DNA of 64,000 bases from Candidatus Barnesiella excrementavium. Its GTDB lineage: Bacteria > Bacteroidota > Bacteroidia > Bacteroidales > Barnesiellaceae. The stretch covers positions 62,001-126,000 of the forward strand of contig DXDM01000036.1 of assembly GCA_019115485.1 (NCBI GenBank), written 5' to 3'. Below the pieces are notes generated by a model, which was given only the letters and a program-made list of their open reading frames with translations, was not told the DNA's origin and searched no databases. Below are positions 36,996 to 50,681 of the stretch, in pieces. The stretch's first letter is position 1, and each line of letters opens with the position of its first letter. The position numbers were made by a program, and so were the translations under genes.

Positions 36996-37034
36996 GGTTA
37001 AGAATCATCTTAGTCGGTGATTCTTAACCTTTTT
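36996..37034 (+). terminator. Intrinsic terminator/attenuator between rplL and rpoB
   Basis: GGTTAAGAATCA (36996-37007) pairs perfectly with TGATTCTTAACC (37018-37029) around a 10-base loop, followed by five T. It sits 42 bases before rpoB, so rpoBC would be reached by partial read-through or a separate promoter. Confidence 0.9.
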
Positions 37035-37075
37035 GTGTATATATTTTTAATTAAGTTCACTTAATCCATTTTTAA

Positions 37076-40000
37076 ATGTCTTCTACAATAGGTAAACCAC
37101 GCGTAAATTTCGCTTCAATCAAAAATCCGTTGCCTTATCCGGATTTTCTTGAAGTTCAGTTGAAGTCGTTTCAAGACTTTTTGCAACTTGACACTCCGCC
37201 TGAAAAGAGAAAAAACGAAGGTCTTTTCAAGGTATTTGCCGAGAATTTCCCCATTGCTGATACGCGCAACAATTTTGTCCTCGAATTCCTGGACTACTAT
37301 ATCGACCCGCCCAGATACACGATTGAGGAGTGTTTGGAGAGAGGGTTGACATATAGCGTACCCTTAAAGGCCAAGCTGAAACTTTATTGTACCGACCCCG
37401 ATCACGAGGATTTCGCTACGGTAATCCAAGACGTTTATTTGGGCCCGATTCCCTACATGACGGCCAAAGGTACCTTTGTCATCAACGGTGCCGAGCGGGT
37501 AGTGGTATCGCAGCTGCACCGTTCGCCGGGTGTCTTCTTCGGGCAGAGTACGCATGCCAACGGAACGAAACTCTATTCGGCTCGTATCATTCCGTTCCGC
37601 GGTTCGTGGATTGAGTTTGCTACCGACATCAACAACGTAATGTATGCCTATATCGACCGGAAGAAGAAATTGCCCGTGACCACGTTGTTGCGTGCCATTG
37701 GGTTCGAGACCGATAAGGATATTCTCGAAATCTTCGGTTTGGCAGAAGACCTCAAAGTATCCAAGACCAACCTGAAAAAAGCCATCGGTCGTCGTCTGGC
37801 CGGTAATGTGGTGAAGTCGTGGGTAGAAGATTTTGTCGATGAAGATACGGGCGAGGTTGTTTCCATCGAACGTACCGAAATCGTCATTCCCCGTGAAACC
37901 GTCCTGGAAGAGTCGTACATCGCCGACATTCTCGAATCGGGTGTTCAGAATATCCTCCTGCACAAGGAAGGCGGGAATACTTCGGACTATTCGATTATCT
38001 TCAACACCCTCCAAAAAGATTCCAGCAACTCGGAGAAGGAGGCTGTGCTCTATATCTATCGCCAGTTGCGTAACGCCGAGCCGGCCGACGAAGCCAGCGC
38101 GCGCGAGGTCATTACCAACCTCTTCTTCTCGGAGAAACGTTACGACTTGGGTGAAGTAGGACGTTACAGAATAAACAAGAAATTAAACCTCTCCACCTCG
38201 CCCGACGTGAAGGTGCTCACCAAGGAGGACATCATCGAGATTATCAAATATCTCATCGAACTGATCAACTCCAAGACCGATGTCGATGATATCGACCACT
38301 TGAGCAACCGTCGTGTGCGCACCGTAGGAGAGCAATTATACAATCAGTTCGGCGTAGGGTTGGCCCGTATGGCCCGCACCATTCGCGAGCGTATGAACGT
38401 GCGCGACAACGAGGTGTTTACCCCTATCGACCTGATTAACGCCAAGACGATATCGTCGGTCATCAACACCTTCTTCGGTACCAATGCTCTGTCGCAGTTC
38501 ATGGACCAGACCAACCCGTTGGCCGAGATTACCCACAAGCGCCGTATGTCGGCCCTGGGTCCCGGCGGTCTGTCGCGTGAGCGTGCCGGTTTCGAGGTGC
38601 GCGACGTGCACTACACCCACTACGGCCGTCTGTGTCCTATCGAGACGCCCGAGGGTCCTAACATCGGTCTGATTTCGTCCTTGTGCGTATATGCCAAGAT
38701 TAATGATTTAGGTTTCATCGAAACTCCGTACCGCAAGGTAAAAGACGGAAAAGTAGACCTGTCGCCCGAAGGCGTTGTCTACCTGACGGCCGAGGTTGAA
38801 GAGGGTCAGATTATCGCTCAGGGTAATGCCCCGCTCAACGACGACGGTACCTTTATCCGCAACAAGGTAAAAGCCCGTTTGGATGCCGACTTCCCCATCG
38901 TTTCGCCCGACCAGGTGAACCTGATGGACGTGTCGCCTACGCAAATCGCCTCGATTGCCGCATCGCTCATTCCCTTCCTCGAACACGACGATGCCAACCG
39001 TGCGTTGATGGGATCGAACATGATGCGCCAGGCCGTACCTCTGTTGCGCCCCGAGGCTCCTATTGTAGGAACCGGTATCGAGGGTCAGTTGATACGCGAC
39101 TCGCGTACCCAGATTATGGCCGAAGGTGCAGGTGTTGTCGAGTTTGTCGACGCCACCGTAATCCGTATCCGCTACGACCGCACCGAGGACGAAGAGTTCG
39201 TAAGTTTCGAAGATGCCGTTAAAGAGTATAAGCTTCCGAAATTCCGCAAGACCAACCAAAGCACCACAATCGACCTGCGTCCTATCTGCCACAAGGGCGA
39301 CCGTGTGAAAGCCGGCGACATTCTCACCGAAGGTTATTCGACCGAGAACGGCGAGTTGGCTTTGGGCCGCAACCTCAAAGTGGCCTTCATGCCTTGGAAG
39401 GGTTACAACTACGAGGACGCCATCGTGCTGAACGAACGTATGGTTCGTGAGGATATCCTCACCTCGGTTCATGTCGACGAGTATTCGCTCGAAGTACGTG
39501 AGACCAAGCGCGGTATGGAAGAGCTCACCTCCGATATTCCCAACGTGAGCGAAGATGCCACCAAGGACCTCGACGAACGTGGTATTATCCGCGTGGGTGC
39601 GCAGGTGAACCCCGGTGACATCATGATTGGTAAGATTACCCCCAAAGGCGAGTCGGATCCTTCGCCCGAAGAGAAGCTGTTGCGCGCCATCTTTGGCGAC
39701 AAGGCCGGCGATGTGAAAGATGCTTCGTTGAAAGCTACCCCCTCGCTGAAAGGTGTTGTAATCGGTACCAACCTCTTCTCGCGTGCCATCAAGAAGAAAA
39801 AATCGAAACTGAGCGATAAAGCCATTCTGCCCAAACTCGACGAAGAGTATGAAGAGAAGATGAACGGCTTGAAAGCCATTCTCATCGACAAGTTGCTCGT
39901 CCTCACTCAGGGCAAGGTTTCGCAAGGTGTGAAAGATTTCATGGGTACCGACATCGTTCCCAAGGGAACCAAGTTTACCCAGGCCGCTCTTAATAAAATC

Positions 40001-40888
40001 GACTATACTACCGTACAGGTGAGCAAATGGACGACCGATGCCGCCAAGAACGAGTTGATTCGCGCCACCATCATCAACTATTTGAAGAAATACAAAGAGT
40101 ATGATGCCGAGTTGCGCCGCAAGAAATTCGATATCTCGATCGGTGACGAACTCCCCTCGGGTATCGTGCAAATGGCCAAGGTCTACATTGCCAAGAAACG
40201 TAAAATCAGCGTGGGTGACAAGATGGCCGGTCGTCACGGTAACAAAGGTATCGTGTCGCGTATCGTCCGTCAGGAAGACATGCCGTTCCTGGCCGACGGA
40301 ACCCCTGTCGATATCGTGTTGAACCCGCTGGGTGTGCCTTCGCGTATGAACCTGGGGCAGATTTTTGAAACCGTTCTGGGTTGGGCCGGAGCCGAGCTGG
40401 GCGAGAAGTTTGCTACGCCTATCTTCGACGGTGCCAGCCTCGACGACCTCAATGCCTGGACCGACAAGGCCGGTCTGCCTCGCTACGGTAAGACCTACCT
40501 CTACGACGGTGGTACCGGCGAGCGTTTCGACCAACCCGCCACGGTAGGTGTCATCTACATGTTGAAACTGGGTCACATGGTTGAAGACAAGATGCATGCC
40601 CGTTCTATCGGTCCGTACTCACTCATTACGCAACAGCCGTTGGGTGGTAAAGCTCAGTTCGGTGGTCAGCGTTTCGGAGAGATGGAGGTTTGGGCACTCG
40701 AAGCCTTCGGTGCTGCTCACGTGCTGCAAGAGATTCTGACCATCAAGTCGGACGACGTCGTAGGCCGTTCCAAAGCCTACGAGGCCATTGTCAAGGGCGA
40801 GCCCATGCCTACACCCGGTATCCCCGAGTCTTTGAACGTGCTCCTGCACGAGTTGAGAGGTCTCGGTCTTAGCGTCAACTTAGAGTAA
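37076..40888 (+). CDS. rpoB: RNA polymerase beta subunit
   Basis: 1270 residues, full length. The rifampicin region reads [20 protein letters not shown] followed by [20 protein letters not shown], matching the sensitive consensus. The C-terminus is typical ([20 protein letters not shown]-like). Core catalytic subunit of transcription. It is followed by rpoC after 72 bases. Confidence 0.99.
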   Translation: MSSTIGKPRVNFASIKNPLPYPDFLEVQLKSFQDFLQLDTPPEKRKNEGLFKVFAENFPIADTRNNFVLEFLDYYIDPPRYTIEECLERGLTYSVPLKAKLKLYCTDPDHEDFATVIQDVYLGPIPYMTAKGTFVINGAERVVVSQLHRSPGVFFGQSTHANGTKLYSARIIPFRGSWIEFATDINNVMYAYIDRKKKLPVTTLLRAIGFETDKDILEIFGLAEDLKVSKTNLKKAIGRRLAGNVVKSWVEDFVDEDTGEVVSIERTEIVIPRETVLEESYIADILESGVQNILLHKEGGNTSDYSIIFNTLQKDSSNSEKEAVLYIYRQLRNAEPADEASAREVITNLFFSEKRYDLGEVGRYRINKKLNLSTSPDVKVLTKEDIIEIIKYLIELINSKTDVDDIDHLSNRRVRTVGEQLYNQFGVGLARMARTIRERMNVRDNEVFTPIDLINAKTISSVINTFFGTNALSQFMDQTNPLAEITHKRRMSALGPGGLSRERAGFEVRDVHYTHYGRLCPIETPEGPNIGLISSLCVYAKINDLGFIETPYRKVKDGKVDLSPEGVVYLTAEVEEGQIIAQGNAPLNDDGTFIRNKVKARLDADFPIVSPDQVNLMDVSPTQIASIAASLIPFLEHDDANRALMGSNMMRQAVPLLRPEAPIVGTGIEGQLIRDSRTQIMAEGAGVVEFVDATVIRIRYDRTEDEEFVSFEDAVKEYKLPKFRKTNQSTTIDLRPICHKGDRVKAGDILTEGYSTENGELALGRNLKVAFMPWKGYNYEDAIVLNERMVREDILTSVHVDEYSLEVRETKRGMEELTSDIPNVSEDATKDLDERGIIRVGAQVNPGDIMIGKITPKGESDPSPEEKLLRAIFGDKAGDVKDASLKATPSLKGVVIGTNLFSRAIKKKKSKLSDKAILPKLDEEYEEKMNGLKAILIDKLLVLTQGKVSQGVKDFMGTDIVPKGTKFTQAALNKIDYTTVQVSKWTTDAAKNELIRATIINYLKKYKEYDAELRRKKFDISIGDELPSGIVQMAKVYIAKKRKISVGDKMAGRHGNKGIVSRIVRQEDMPFLADGTPVDIVLNPLGVPSRMNLGQIFETVLGWAGAELGEKFATPIFDGASLDDLNAWTDKAGLPRYGKTYLYDGGTGERFDQPATVGVIYMLKLGHMVEDKMHARSIGPYSLITQQPLGGKAQFGGQRFGEMEVWALEAFGAAHVLQEILTIKSDDVVGRSKAYEAIVKGEPMPTPGIPESLNVLLHELRGLGLSVNLE

Positions 40889-40960
40889 AATAAAATCCAA
40901 ACGGTCGGGCCGTCGCCTTGTGCGACGGCCGGCCAATAACTCTTTATACATTAAACATTT

Positions 40961-45235
<4,275 letters not shown>

Positions 45236-45261
45236 TAGAGCGTTAAATCAATGTTATATGA

Positions 45262-45293
45262 AAAGAGCAACCTGTACGGGTTGCTCTTTTTTT
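45262..45293 (+). terminator. Intrinsic terminator after rpoC
   Basis: AAAGAGCAACC (45262-45272) pairs with GGTTGCTCTTT (45279-45289) around a 6-base loop, and T continues to 45293. Confidence 0.92.
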
Positions 45294-45399
45294 ATCTGCT
45301 TTTCTGTCGCTTGTTTGCGGGGCGGAAATCTCAGAAAGTCGGTGAGCATGGAGCTCATGCCATCGATGTGGATAGCGGCAGGATACGAGATAATGGGGG

Positions 45400-45424
45400 A
45401 TAGACCGATGCAATAGACCGATGC
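45400..45424. repeat. 12-bp direct repeat between rpoC and the ABC ATPase gene
   Basis: ATAGACCGATGC occurs at 45400-45411 and again at 45413-45424, a 13-base period. The remaining 270-base gap (45236-45507) holds the rpoC terminator and no convincing gene. Confidence 0.7.
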
Positions 45425-45507
45425 GTAACGGTCCCACGTGCATTCCAAGGCAAGCAGGCGGGGTGTTGTTGTATTATCGATTGATGTAGTAAGGTAGGGG
45501 TGTATCG

Positions 45508-46167
45508 TTATCGGTCGCCCAACGTGTGGTCGATATAGAGGTTGCGGTTCGACAGGGTGATGAAGGGCTCTATCTCGTGCGATACCATCATGATGGTCGT
45601 ACCCCGGCTCGACAGTTCGCGAAGAATCTCGACCATGCGCCCTTCGAATTGGCGGTCGATATACGAAGAGGGCTCGTCCAGAATAAGCATCTCGGGGTGT
45701 GAGATGAGCGCCCGGCCGAAGAGGGTCCGTTGCAGCTGTCCGCCCGAGAGTACCCCGATAGGTTTCTCGCGCAGCGACGTGATGCCCATGAGGTCGAGCA
45801 TGTAGTCTATTTCGCGTTTCAGCACCGATTGGGGGCGTTTGGCGCTTTTGCCCATGAGACCCGATGCCACCACCTCTTCCACGGTGATGGGGAATTTGCT
45901 GTCGATGCTGTTCTTTTGGGGCAGGTATCCGATGTCGAGCGAGGAGACCTGTTCGCCCTTCTCGAAAAAGTAGATGTTGCCCCGCGTGGGTTTTTGCAGC
46001 CCCAGTATGGTGCGCAGCAGCGAGGTCTTACCCCCGCCGTTTGGACCCGATACCAGAAGAAAATCACCCTCGAAGATATCCAGGTTGATATCTTCGAGTA
46101 CACTCTTGTCGGTGTACGAGAGCCACAGGTTCTCGATGGATATGATTTTATTTTCCTGCGATGGCAT
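45508..46167 (-). CDS. Metal (zinc/manganese-type) ABC transporter ATP-binding protein
   Basis: 219 residues. Walker A GPNGGGKTS, signature LSGGQLQRTLFGRAL and Walker B EMLILDEPSS are intact, followed by the switch His in MVSHE. It most resembles the ZnuC/MntB/TroB group. The gene overlaps the binding-protein gene by 20 bases, so the two are translated together. No permease gene follows; the next feature downstream is the converging rpoC terminator region. Confidence 0.88.
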   Translation of the reverse strand: MPSQENKIISIENLWLSYTDKSVLEDINLDIFEGDFLLVSGPNGGGKTSLLRTILGLQKPTRGNIYFFEKGEQVSSLDIGYLPQKNSIDSKFPITVEEVVASGLMGKSAKRPQSVLKREIDYMLDLMGITSLREKPIGVLSGGQLQRTLFGRALISHPEMLILDEPSSYIDRQFEGRMVEILRELSSRGTTIMMVSHEIEPFITLSNRNLYIDHTLGDR

Positions 46168-47023
46168 CGGCTATGTGTAAAAGTTCTTCGCTCCAATTGT
46201 AACTGAGCGGGTTGATGGGAACTACTTTGGCGCCGATTTCCTGGGCGAAGGATTCGGCCTGTTTGGCATCAAATTCCTGTTGGATAAAGATAACCTTCAC
46301 GTTTTTCTCCTTAGCCACATCGACCGCCTTTTTCAAATAAAATACCGAAGGCTCTTTCCCGTTGTATTCAAGACTGAGTTGGTGCAGATGGTAGTCCTTG
46401 GCCAAATAGCTGAGCGAGGGGTGGTAGATGGCAAACATGGTACCGCGTACCGGTGTGAGGCGTTGCGTGACAATCGAGTCGACCCGGTTTATCTCGGCAA
46501 GCAGGTTTTCATAATTCTCACGGTATACCTTCTCGCCATTGGGGTCGAGGCTTACAAATGCATCATACATGTTTTTAGCGATGATGCGTGCGTTTTTGGG
46601 CGAACTCCACGTGTGGGGGTCGGCGTCGAAATGGTGATGGTTGTCGCCTTCGTTGTGTTCGTGAGTCCCGGTGAGCAGGTCGATACCCTCCGAGTTGTCA
46701 AATATCTTCATCGTTGGGTTGTTCTGTTCCAGTTTGTCCATCCACGCCAGTTCAAATCCGATGTGGCCTATCTTGAAATAGGCTACGCTCTTGCCCACAT
46801 GAACCAGATGCGACGGCGAGGGGTCGTAGGCCTCGGGGTTGCTGCCCGGCGGTACGATACAGTTGATGCTGAAGCGGTCGCCGGCGATTTTCTCGGCAAA
46901 GTACTTCTGTGGTTGTACGGTTACGGTAACAATCTTTTGTTCCTTATCTCCGGTCGCACACGATACGGTTATGACAGTGAGCAGTATATATGTGCAATAT
47001 TTTAGAAAAGAATGCTTTTTCAT
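46148..47023 (-). CDS. Zinc-type ABC transporter substrate-binding lipoprotein
   Basis: 291 residues from MKKHSFLKYC, with lipobox VSCA-like ending VITVSC. TroA/ZnuA landmarks are VTVQPQKYFAEKIAGDRFSI, PPGSNPEAYDPSPSHL and the HEHNEGDNHHHFDADPHTW loop, a His-rich segment typical of zinc-binding members. It captures metal in the periplasm and hands it to an ABC permease. It is preceded by an 18-bp palindrome at its promoter. Confidence 0.92.
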   Translation of the reverse strand: MKKHSFLKYCTYILLTVITVSCATGDKEQKIVTVTVQPQKYFAEKIAGDRFSINCIVPPGSNPEAYDPSPSHLVHVGKSVAYFKIGHIGFELAWMDKLEQNNPTMKIFDNSEGIDLLTGTHEHNEGDNHHHFDADPHTWSSPKNARIIAKNMYDAFVSLDPNGEKVYRENYENLLAEINRVDSIVTQRLTPVRGTMFAIYHPSLSYLAKDYHLHQLSLEYNGKEPSVFYLKKAVDVAKEKNVKVIFIQQEFDAKQAESFAQEIGAKVVPINPLSYNWSEELLHIADAIAGK

Positions 47024-47047
47024 AATAAAACGGTTTGCCTCACGGCA

Positions 47048-47065
47048 TATTTTTGTACAAAAATA
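47048..47065. promoter_or_regulatory. Perfect 18-bp palindrome over the znuA-like promoter
   Basis: TATTTTTGTACAAAAATA is a perfect 9+9 dyad ending 24 bases before the ATG. The minus-strand half includes TATTTTTG, a match to the -7 consensus. A protein bound here would block the promoter, as Fur/Zur-type repressors do; the identity of the regulator is inferred only from the metal-transport context. Confidence 0.6.
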
Positions 47066-47182
47066 GTATAATAACATTAAGAATCCTTCTATTTGTCTCG
47101 ATTTAATATGTTAAACCGGGCATTTAACATTTGTCCGATAAAGGTTTTCCTCCTGGGGTGGCTTGTCTTTGAAAGCCCGATT

Positions 47183-47716
47183 TTATTCCACGCCATAGAC
47201 CCGGTTGTGAATGCGGGTCACTACCAGTTCGAACGTCTGGTCGAGGTCGATGGCTCCGTATGACATGAGTCGCAGTTCGAGCGGTTGCCGGTCGGCCGAG
47301 TAGGGCGGTTGGGTATAGGGCCGGGACGACAGGACAAAGCCCAGTCGCTGATAGAAGCGTATGCGCCGTCGGCTCAGTTCATCGTCGGGCTTTTCCACTT
47401 CCAGAACGGCCGGTTTCCCAAGCAGGTGCAGCAGACTGGTCATGGCGGTAGCTCCGTATCCGGCACCCCGGCAGCAGCTGTCGATGGCGAAGTGCTCCAT
47501 GTAGGTAAAGTCGCTCCATGGCCAGTAGGAGATAAAGCCCACCGGGGTATCTTCGTCACACAGCAGAGCTATGGCAAAGTCGTCGTTTTCGCGGAGCAGT
47601 CGCACGACTTCATCGAAATCCCGGCGTTCGTCCACGGGGAACGATTCGGTATAAACCCGTTCGATAAAATCGAGGGCCTGCTCGTTATCGGGATAGACAG
47701 GTGAAATTCGTATCAT
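47183..47716 (-). CDS. GNAT-family N-acetyltransferase
   Basis: 177 residues. The acetyl-CoA motif region reads EHFAIDSCCRGAGYGATAMT (Q/RxxGxG/A-type), followed by LEVEKPDDELSRRRIRFYQRLGF, a usual motif B. The acceptor substrate is unknown. It lies upstream of the metal transporter genes in the same direction but separated by 159 bases, and both have their own promoter-like sites. Confidence 0.85.
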   Translation of the reverse strand: MIRISPVYPDNEQALDFIERVYTESFPVDERRDFDEVVRLLRENDDFAIALLCDEDTPVGFISYWPWSDFTYMEHFAIDSCCRGAGYGATAMTSLLHLLGKPAVLEVEKPDDELSRRRIRFYQRLGFVLSSRPYTQPPYSADRQPLELRLMSYGAIDLDQTFELVVTRIHNRVYGVE

Positions 47717-47738
47717 ATGGGAATGGATTAAACCGATA

Positions 47739-47746
47739 CAAATATA
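47739..47746 (-). promoter_or_regulatory. Putative -7 element of the acetyltransferase gene
   Basis: Reads TATATTTG on the minus strand (TAnnTTTG). The implied leader is only about 16 bases. No -33 element was found. Confidence 0.45.
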
Positions 47747-47983
47747 ATAGATTTAAATAAATCTTTAAAAAATGTAGCGGTAAAGTTCTATTCAAGTCCC
47801 ATAAACAAGGGTTAGAACCGTTATGTAAAAATGAAAATCAATTGGCAAATTTCTACCTATATATCCTTTTGAGTGGGCAATGTATCCTGCTGTCAAGGAT
47901 ATTGCCTTACGAATTGTAACTTATAAAGCGAAAACGAGAAGATGCGATTTTTTAGTACTTATTTATATCCTGTAAATTTAATA

Positions 47984-48014
47984 TGATAAATAAGTGAAAT
48001 ATATAAATTTATCA
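47984..48014. promoter_or_regulatory. TGATAAAT/ATTTATCA dyad upstream of the Lrp-type gene
   Basis: TGATAAAT (47984-47991) and ATTTATCA (48007-48014) are perfect 8-bp inverted copies 15 bases apart, ending one base before the -7 element. Such a site could serve autoregulation, common for Lrp/AsnC genes. Confidence 0.45.
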
Positions 48015-48015
48015 C

Positions 48016-48023
48016 TATCTTTG
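48016..48023 (+). promoter_or_regulatory. -7 element of the Lrp-type gene
   Basis: TATCTTTG fits TAnnTTTG and implies a leader of about 35 bases. The -33 element is not recognisable. Confidence 0.55.
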
Positions 48024-48064
48024 TAATCTATATGATAAAACAGTTGTAAAAATCGAAAAAACAC

Positions 48065-48541
48065 ATGGGACATCATCAATTAGACGAACTGGATTATAAG
48101 ATTCTGAAACTGATAGCTGCAAATGCGCGCATACCTTTCCTCGAAGTGGCACGGGAGTGCAATGTGTCGGGAGCTGCTATTCATCAACGTGTGCAAAAGT
48201 TGACCAATTTGGGTATTCTCAAAGGGTCGGAGTTTATCATGGACTCCAACAAGATAGGTTTTGAAACCTGCGCCTATATGGGTTTCTACCTGAAAAACCC
48301 GGGCGATTTCTCGCATGTGGTCGAGGAGCTTCGCAAAATTCCCGAGGTGGTCGAGTGTCATTTTACGACGGGGCAGTACGATATGTTTATCAAACTGTTT
48401 GCCCGCAACAATCAGCACCTGCTCGAAATTATTCACACCAAGTTGCAGCCGATAGGGTTGTCGCGCACCGAAACGCTCATCTCCTTCCGCGAGATTTTCA
48501 GACGCCAGCTCCCTATCGAAGAGGTGGAGAATATGGACTAA
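48065..48541 (+). CDS. Lrp/AsnC-family transcriptional regulator
   Basis: 158 residues. N-terminal HTH (LDELDYKILKLIAANARIPF, EVARECNVSGAAIHQRVQKL) and a C-terminal RAM ligand-binding domain (VVECHFTTGQYDMFIKLFAR). The family senses amino acids and binds DNA as dimers to octamers. It is monocistronic: its own promoter upstream and a terminator downstream. Confidence 0.95.
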   Translation: MGHHQLDELDYKILKLIAANARIPFLEVARECNVSGAAIHQRVQKLTNLGILKGSEFIMDSNKIGFETCAYMGFYLKNPGDFSHVVEELRKIPEVVECHFTTGQYDMFIKLFARNNQHLLEIIHTKLQPIGLSRTETLISFREIFRRQLPIEEVENMD

Positions 48542-48573
48542 AAGATACAGTAGGATTGGAAACGAAAAAGTCT

Positions 48574-48616
48574 CCCGGCTTGAATCTCCCTTTGAGGAGA
48601 TGGAGAGCCGGGTTTT
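48574..48616 (+). terminator. Intrinsic terminator after the Lrp-type gene
   Basis: CCCGGCT (48574-48580) pairs with AGCCGGG (48606-48612), enclosing an inner ATCTCC/GGAGAT stem. TTTT follows directly. Confidence 0.8.
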
Positions 48617-48628
48617 AATTTTTTAGCG

Positions 48629-49435
48629 ATGGATAATAAACCGGATCAAACGACTCAAATGCTCGACTTTGCCCGGGCATGCGCCCGTGAGGCAGGTCGG
48701 ATACAGCTCTCCTATTTTCGGGGAACACACCTCAATGTCGAGACCAAATTCAACCTGCACGATGTGGTCACTGTGGCCGACAAGGAGAGCGAGCGCTATA
48801 TCGTGGGCGCGATTGCCAAAGCCTACCCCGACCATGCCGTGTTGGGCGAGGAGAGCGGCATGCATGCGGGACACAGCGACTACCGTTGGGTAATAGACCC
48901 GCTCGACGGGACGACCAATTACAGCCAGGGCTTGCCCGTCTTTTCGGTCTCCATTGCCTTGCAATACCGGGGCGAGACGCTACTGGGCGTGGTCTATGCC
49001 CCCTATCTCGACGAGTTGTATGAAGCCTGTCGGGGGCGGGGAGCCCGGTTGAACGGCCGTCCCATACGGGTGTCGGACAAGAACGATACCCAGCGTTCGG
49101 TAGTGGCCACGGGATTCCCCATCGACAAAGACCGCAATCCCGACAACAACCTCGACAACCTGTCGCGTGTACTGCCGAGGGTGCGGGGTGTGCGTCGCAT
49201 GGGGTCGGCAGCCTACGACCTGTGTTGTGTGGCGGCCGGTTTCCTTGATGGCTATTGGGAACTCAATCTGCACGAATGGGACGTCTGTGCCGGCATGCTC
49301 ATCGTGACCGAAGCCGGTGGAGAGGTGCGCGCATTTCGCACCGACCGAAACATCTCTATCGTAGCTGGTAACCCGTCCATGGTGGCTCAACTGTCGGCCT
49401 GTCTCTCCGACAAGCCGTGGAATGGCACCTTGTAG
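48629..49435 (+). CDS. Inositol monophosphatase-family phosphatase
   Basis: 268 residues. Metal-site motifs GEESGMHAG, DPLDGTTNYSQGLPVFSVSI and the C-terminal WDVCAGMLIVTEAGG are intact. Family members act on inositol phosphates, fructose-1,6-bisphosphate, PAP or related sugars; the substrate is unclear. Sitting 12 bases after the terminator tract, it may rely on a promoter within or beyond the terminator. Confidence 0.93.
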   Translation: MDNKPDQTTQMLDFARACAREAGRIQLSYFRGTHLNVETKFNLHDVVTVADKESERYIVGAIAKAYPDHAVLGEESGMHAGHSDYRWVIDPLDGTTNYSQGLPVFSVSIALQYRGETLLGVVYAPYLDELYEACRGRGARLNGRPIRVSDKNDTQRSVVATGFPIDKDRNPDNNLDNLSRVLPRVRGVRRMGSAAYDLCCVAAGFLDGYWELNLHEWDVCAGMLIVTEAGGEVRAFRTDRNISIVAGNPSMVAQLSACLSDKPWNGTL

Positions 49436-49489
49436 TCTCGAACGATGTTTTTTTTCGGGGTATGAGATTCTATCTTGTTGCGATTTTTG

Positions 49490-49497
49490 TACCTTTG
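49490..49497 (+). promoter_or_regulatory. Putative -7 element of trpS
   Basis: TACCTTTG matches TAnnTTTG. It implies a leader of about 100 bases. No -33 element at the right spacing. Confidence 0.4.
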
Positions 49498-49606
49498 CCG
49501 GATATAAAACCGGCATGGGATTCGGGCGATGGATTTTCGCAGGTCCCCACAACGGCCAATGATTGAAGGTAAAAAAGAGAATAGTGAAAGATAAATTTTA
49601 GGATAT

Positions 49607-50668
49607 ATGAAAAAAGAAGTTGTAGTAAGTGGCATACGCTCCACGGGAAATTTACATTTGGGAAATTATTACGGTGCATTGCGCAATTTTGTGAAGATGC
49701 AGGAAGAGGATAAATACAACAGCTATTTTTTCATTGCCGACCTGCACGCCCTCACGACGCACCCCGACCCCAAGATGCTGCACGAGAATGTGCGCGATAT
49801 TCTTTGTGAATATCTGGCCGCCGGGCTCGACCCCGAAAAGTCGACCCTGTTTGTGCAGAGCGATGTACCCGAGATTTCGGAGATGTATCTGCTGATGAAT
49901 ATGCACGTCGGTATCGGCGAACTGATGCGTACCGCTTCGTTCAAGGACAAGGCACGTAAACAGTTGGGTATCAAAACCGACAACGACGGCGACATTGAAC
50001 ACGAGATTATCGGTAACAATACCAACAAACGGGTGAATGCCGGTTTGCTCACATACCCCACGTTGATGGCGGTCGATATCCTTATCCAGCACGGTAACTA
50101 TGTGCCGGTGGGGAAGGACCAGGAACAACACTTGGAACTGACTCGCCGCTTTGCCCGTCGTTTCAACTCGACCTACGGTGTGGAGTATTTTGAAGAACCT
50201 CAAAATTTCAACTTTGGTAGCGAACCCATCAAGATTCCCGGCCTCGACGGCTCGGGCAAGATGGGCAAGTCGGAGGGTAACTGCGTCTACCTCATTGACG
50301 ACGAGAAGACCTTGCGCAAGAAAATCATGCGGGCTGTGACCGACGAGGGGCCCAAAGTTCCCAACTCGCCCAAGGCCGAGTCGGTGGAGAACCTCTTCAC
50401 GTTGCTTCGTGTCGTCTCTTCGCCCGATACGGTAGCCTATTTCGAAGAGAAGTACAACACCTGCGAAATCCGTTATGGCGACTTGAAGAAACAGTTGGCC
50501 GACGATATACTCAAAGTGACACTGCCCATTCGGGAGCGCTTCTTCGAGATACAGAACGACGAGGCCTACCTGGCTCGTGTCGTGAAGATGGGTGCCGAGA
50601 AGGCTCGTGAGACGGCCTCGAAGACCCTGCGCGACGTGCGCGAAATCATGGGATTCAAACCTTTCTAA
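49607..50668 (+). CDS. trpS: Tryptophanyl-tRNA synthetase
   Basis: 353 residues. The class I HIGH-type motif appears in GNLHLGNYYGAL and the KMSKS-type motif in GKMGKSEGN. It charges tRNA-Trp. It ends 13 bases before a metal-exporter gene, so the two are probably co-transcribed. Confidence 0.97.
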   Translation: MKKEVVVSGIRSTGNLHLGNYYGALRNFVKMQEEDKYNSYFFIADLHALTTHPDPKMLHENVRDILCEYLAAGLDPEKSTLFVQSDVPEISEMYLLMNMHVGIGELMRTASFKDKARKQLGIKTDNDGDIEHEIIGNNTNKRVNAGLLTYPTLMAVDILIQHGNYVPVGKDQEQHLELTRRFARRFNSTYGVEYFEEPQNFNFGSEPIKIPGLDGSGKMGKSEGNCVYLIDDEKTLRKKIMRAVTDEGPKVPNSPKAESVENLFTLLRVVSSPDTVAYFEEKYNTCEIRYGDLKKQLADDILKVTLPIRERFFEIQNDEAYLARVVKMGAEKARETASKTLRDVREIMGFKPF

Positions 50669-50681
50669 AACCAGTGCGACC

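Larger units (their letters stand above)
47717..48064. other. AT-rich divergent intergenic region
   Basis: 348 non-coding bases between the acetyltransferase and the Lrp-type gene. It contains a -7 candidate for each direction, a 7-bp dyad AGATTTA/TAAATCT (47749-47764), a bulged hairpin (47876-47906, GGCAAT..ATCCT with AGGATATTGCC) and a TGATAAAT/ATTTATCA dyad. No gene was found. Confidence 0.6.

Noticed and set aside
38480-38680. Possible rifampicin-resistance change in rpoB
   Set aside because: The cluster region reads as the normal sensitive consensus; only ordinary lineage differences are present.
38708-40597. A 629-codon open frame antisense to rpoB
   Set aside because: Same cause: codon bias of rpoB leaves the complementary frame open. 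The translation is His/Val/Leu-rich with no fold signature.
45254-45448. A small leftward open frame next to the rpoC terminator
   Set aside because: Its C-terminal codons run through the terminator hairpin and it has no promoter or family signal.
49498-49606. T-box or tryptophan-responsive leader before trpS
   Set aside because: No specifier stem or T-box motif could be read in the ~100-base leader, and such leaders are not typical of Bacteroidota.
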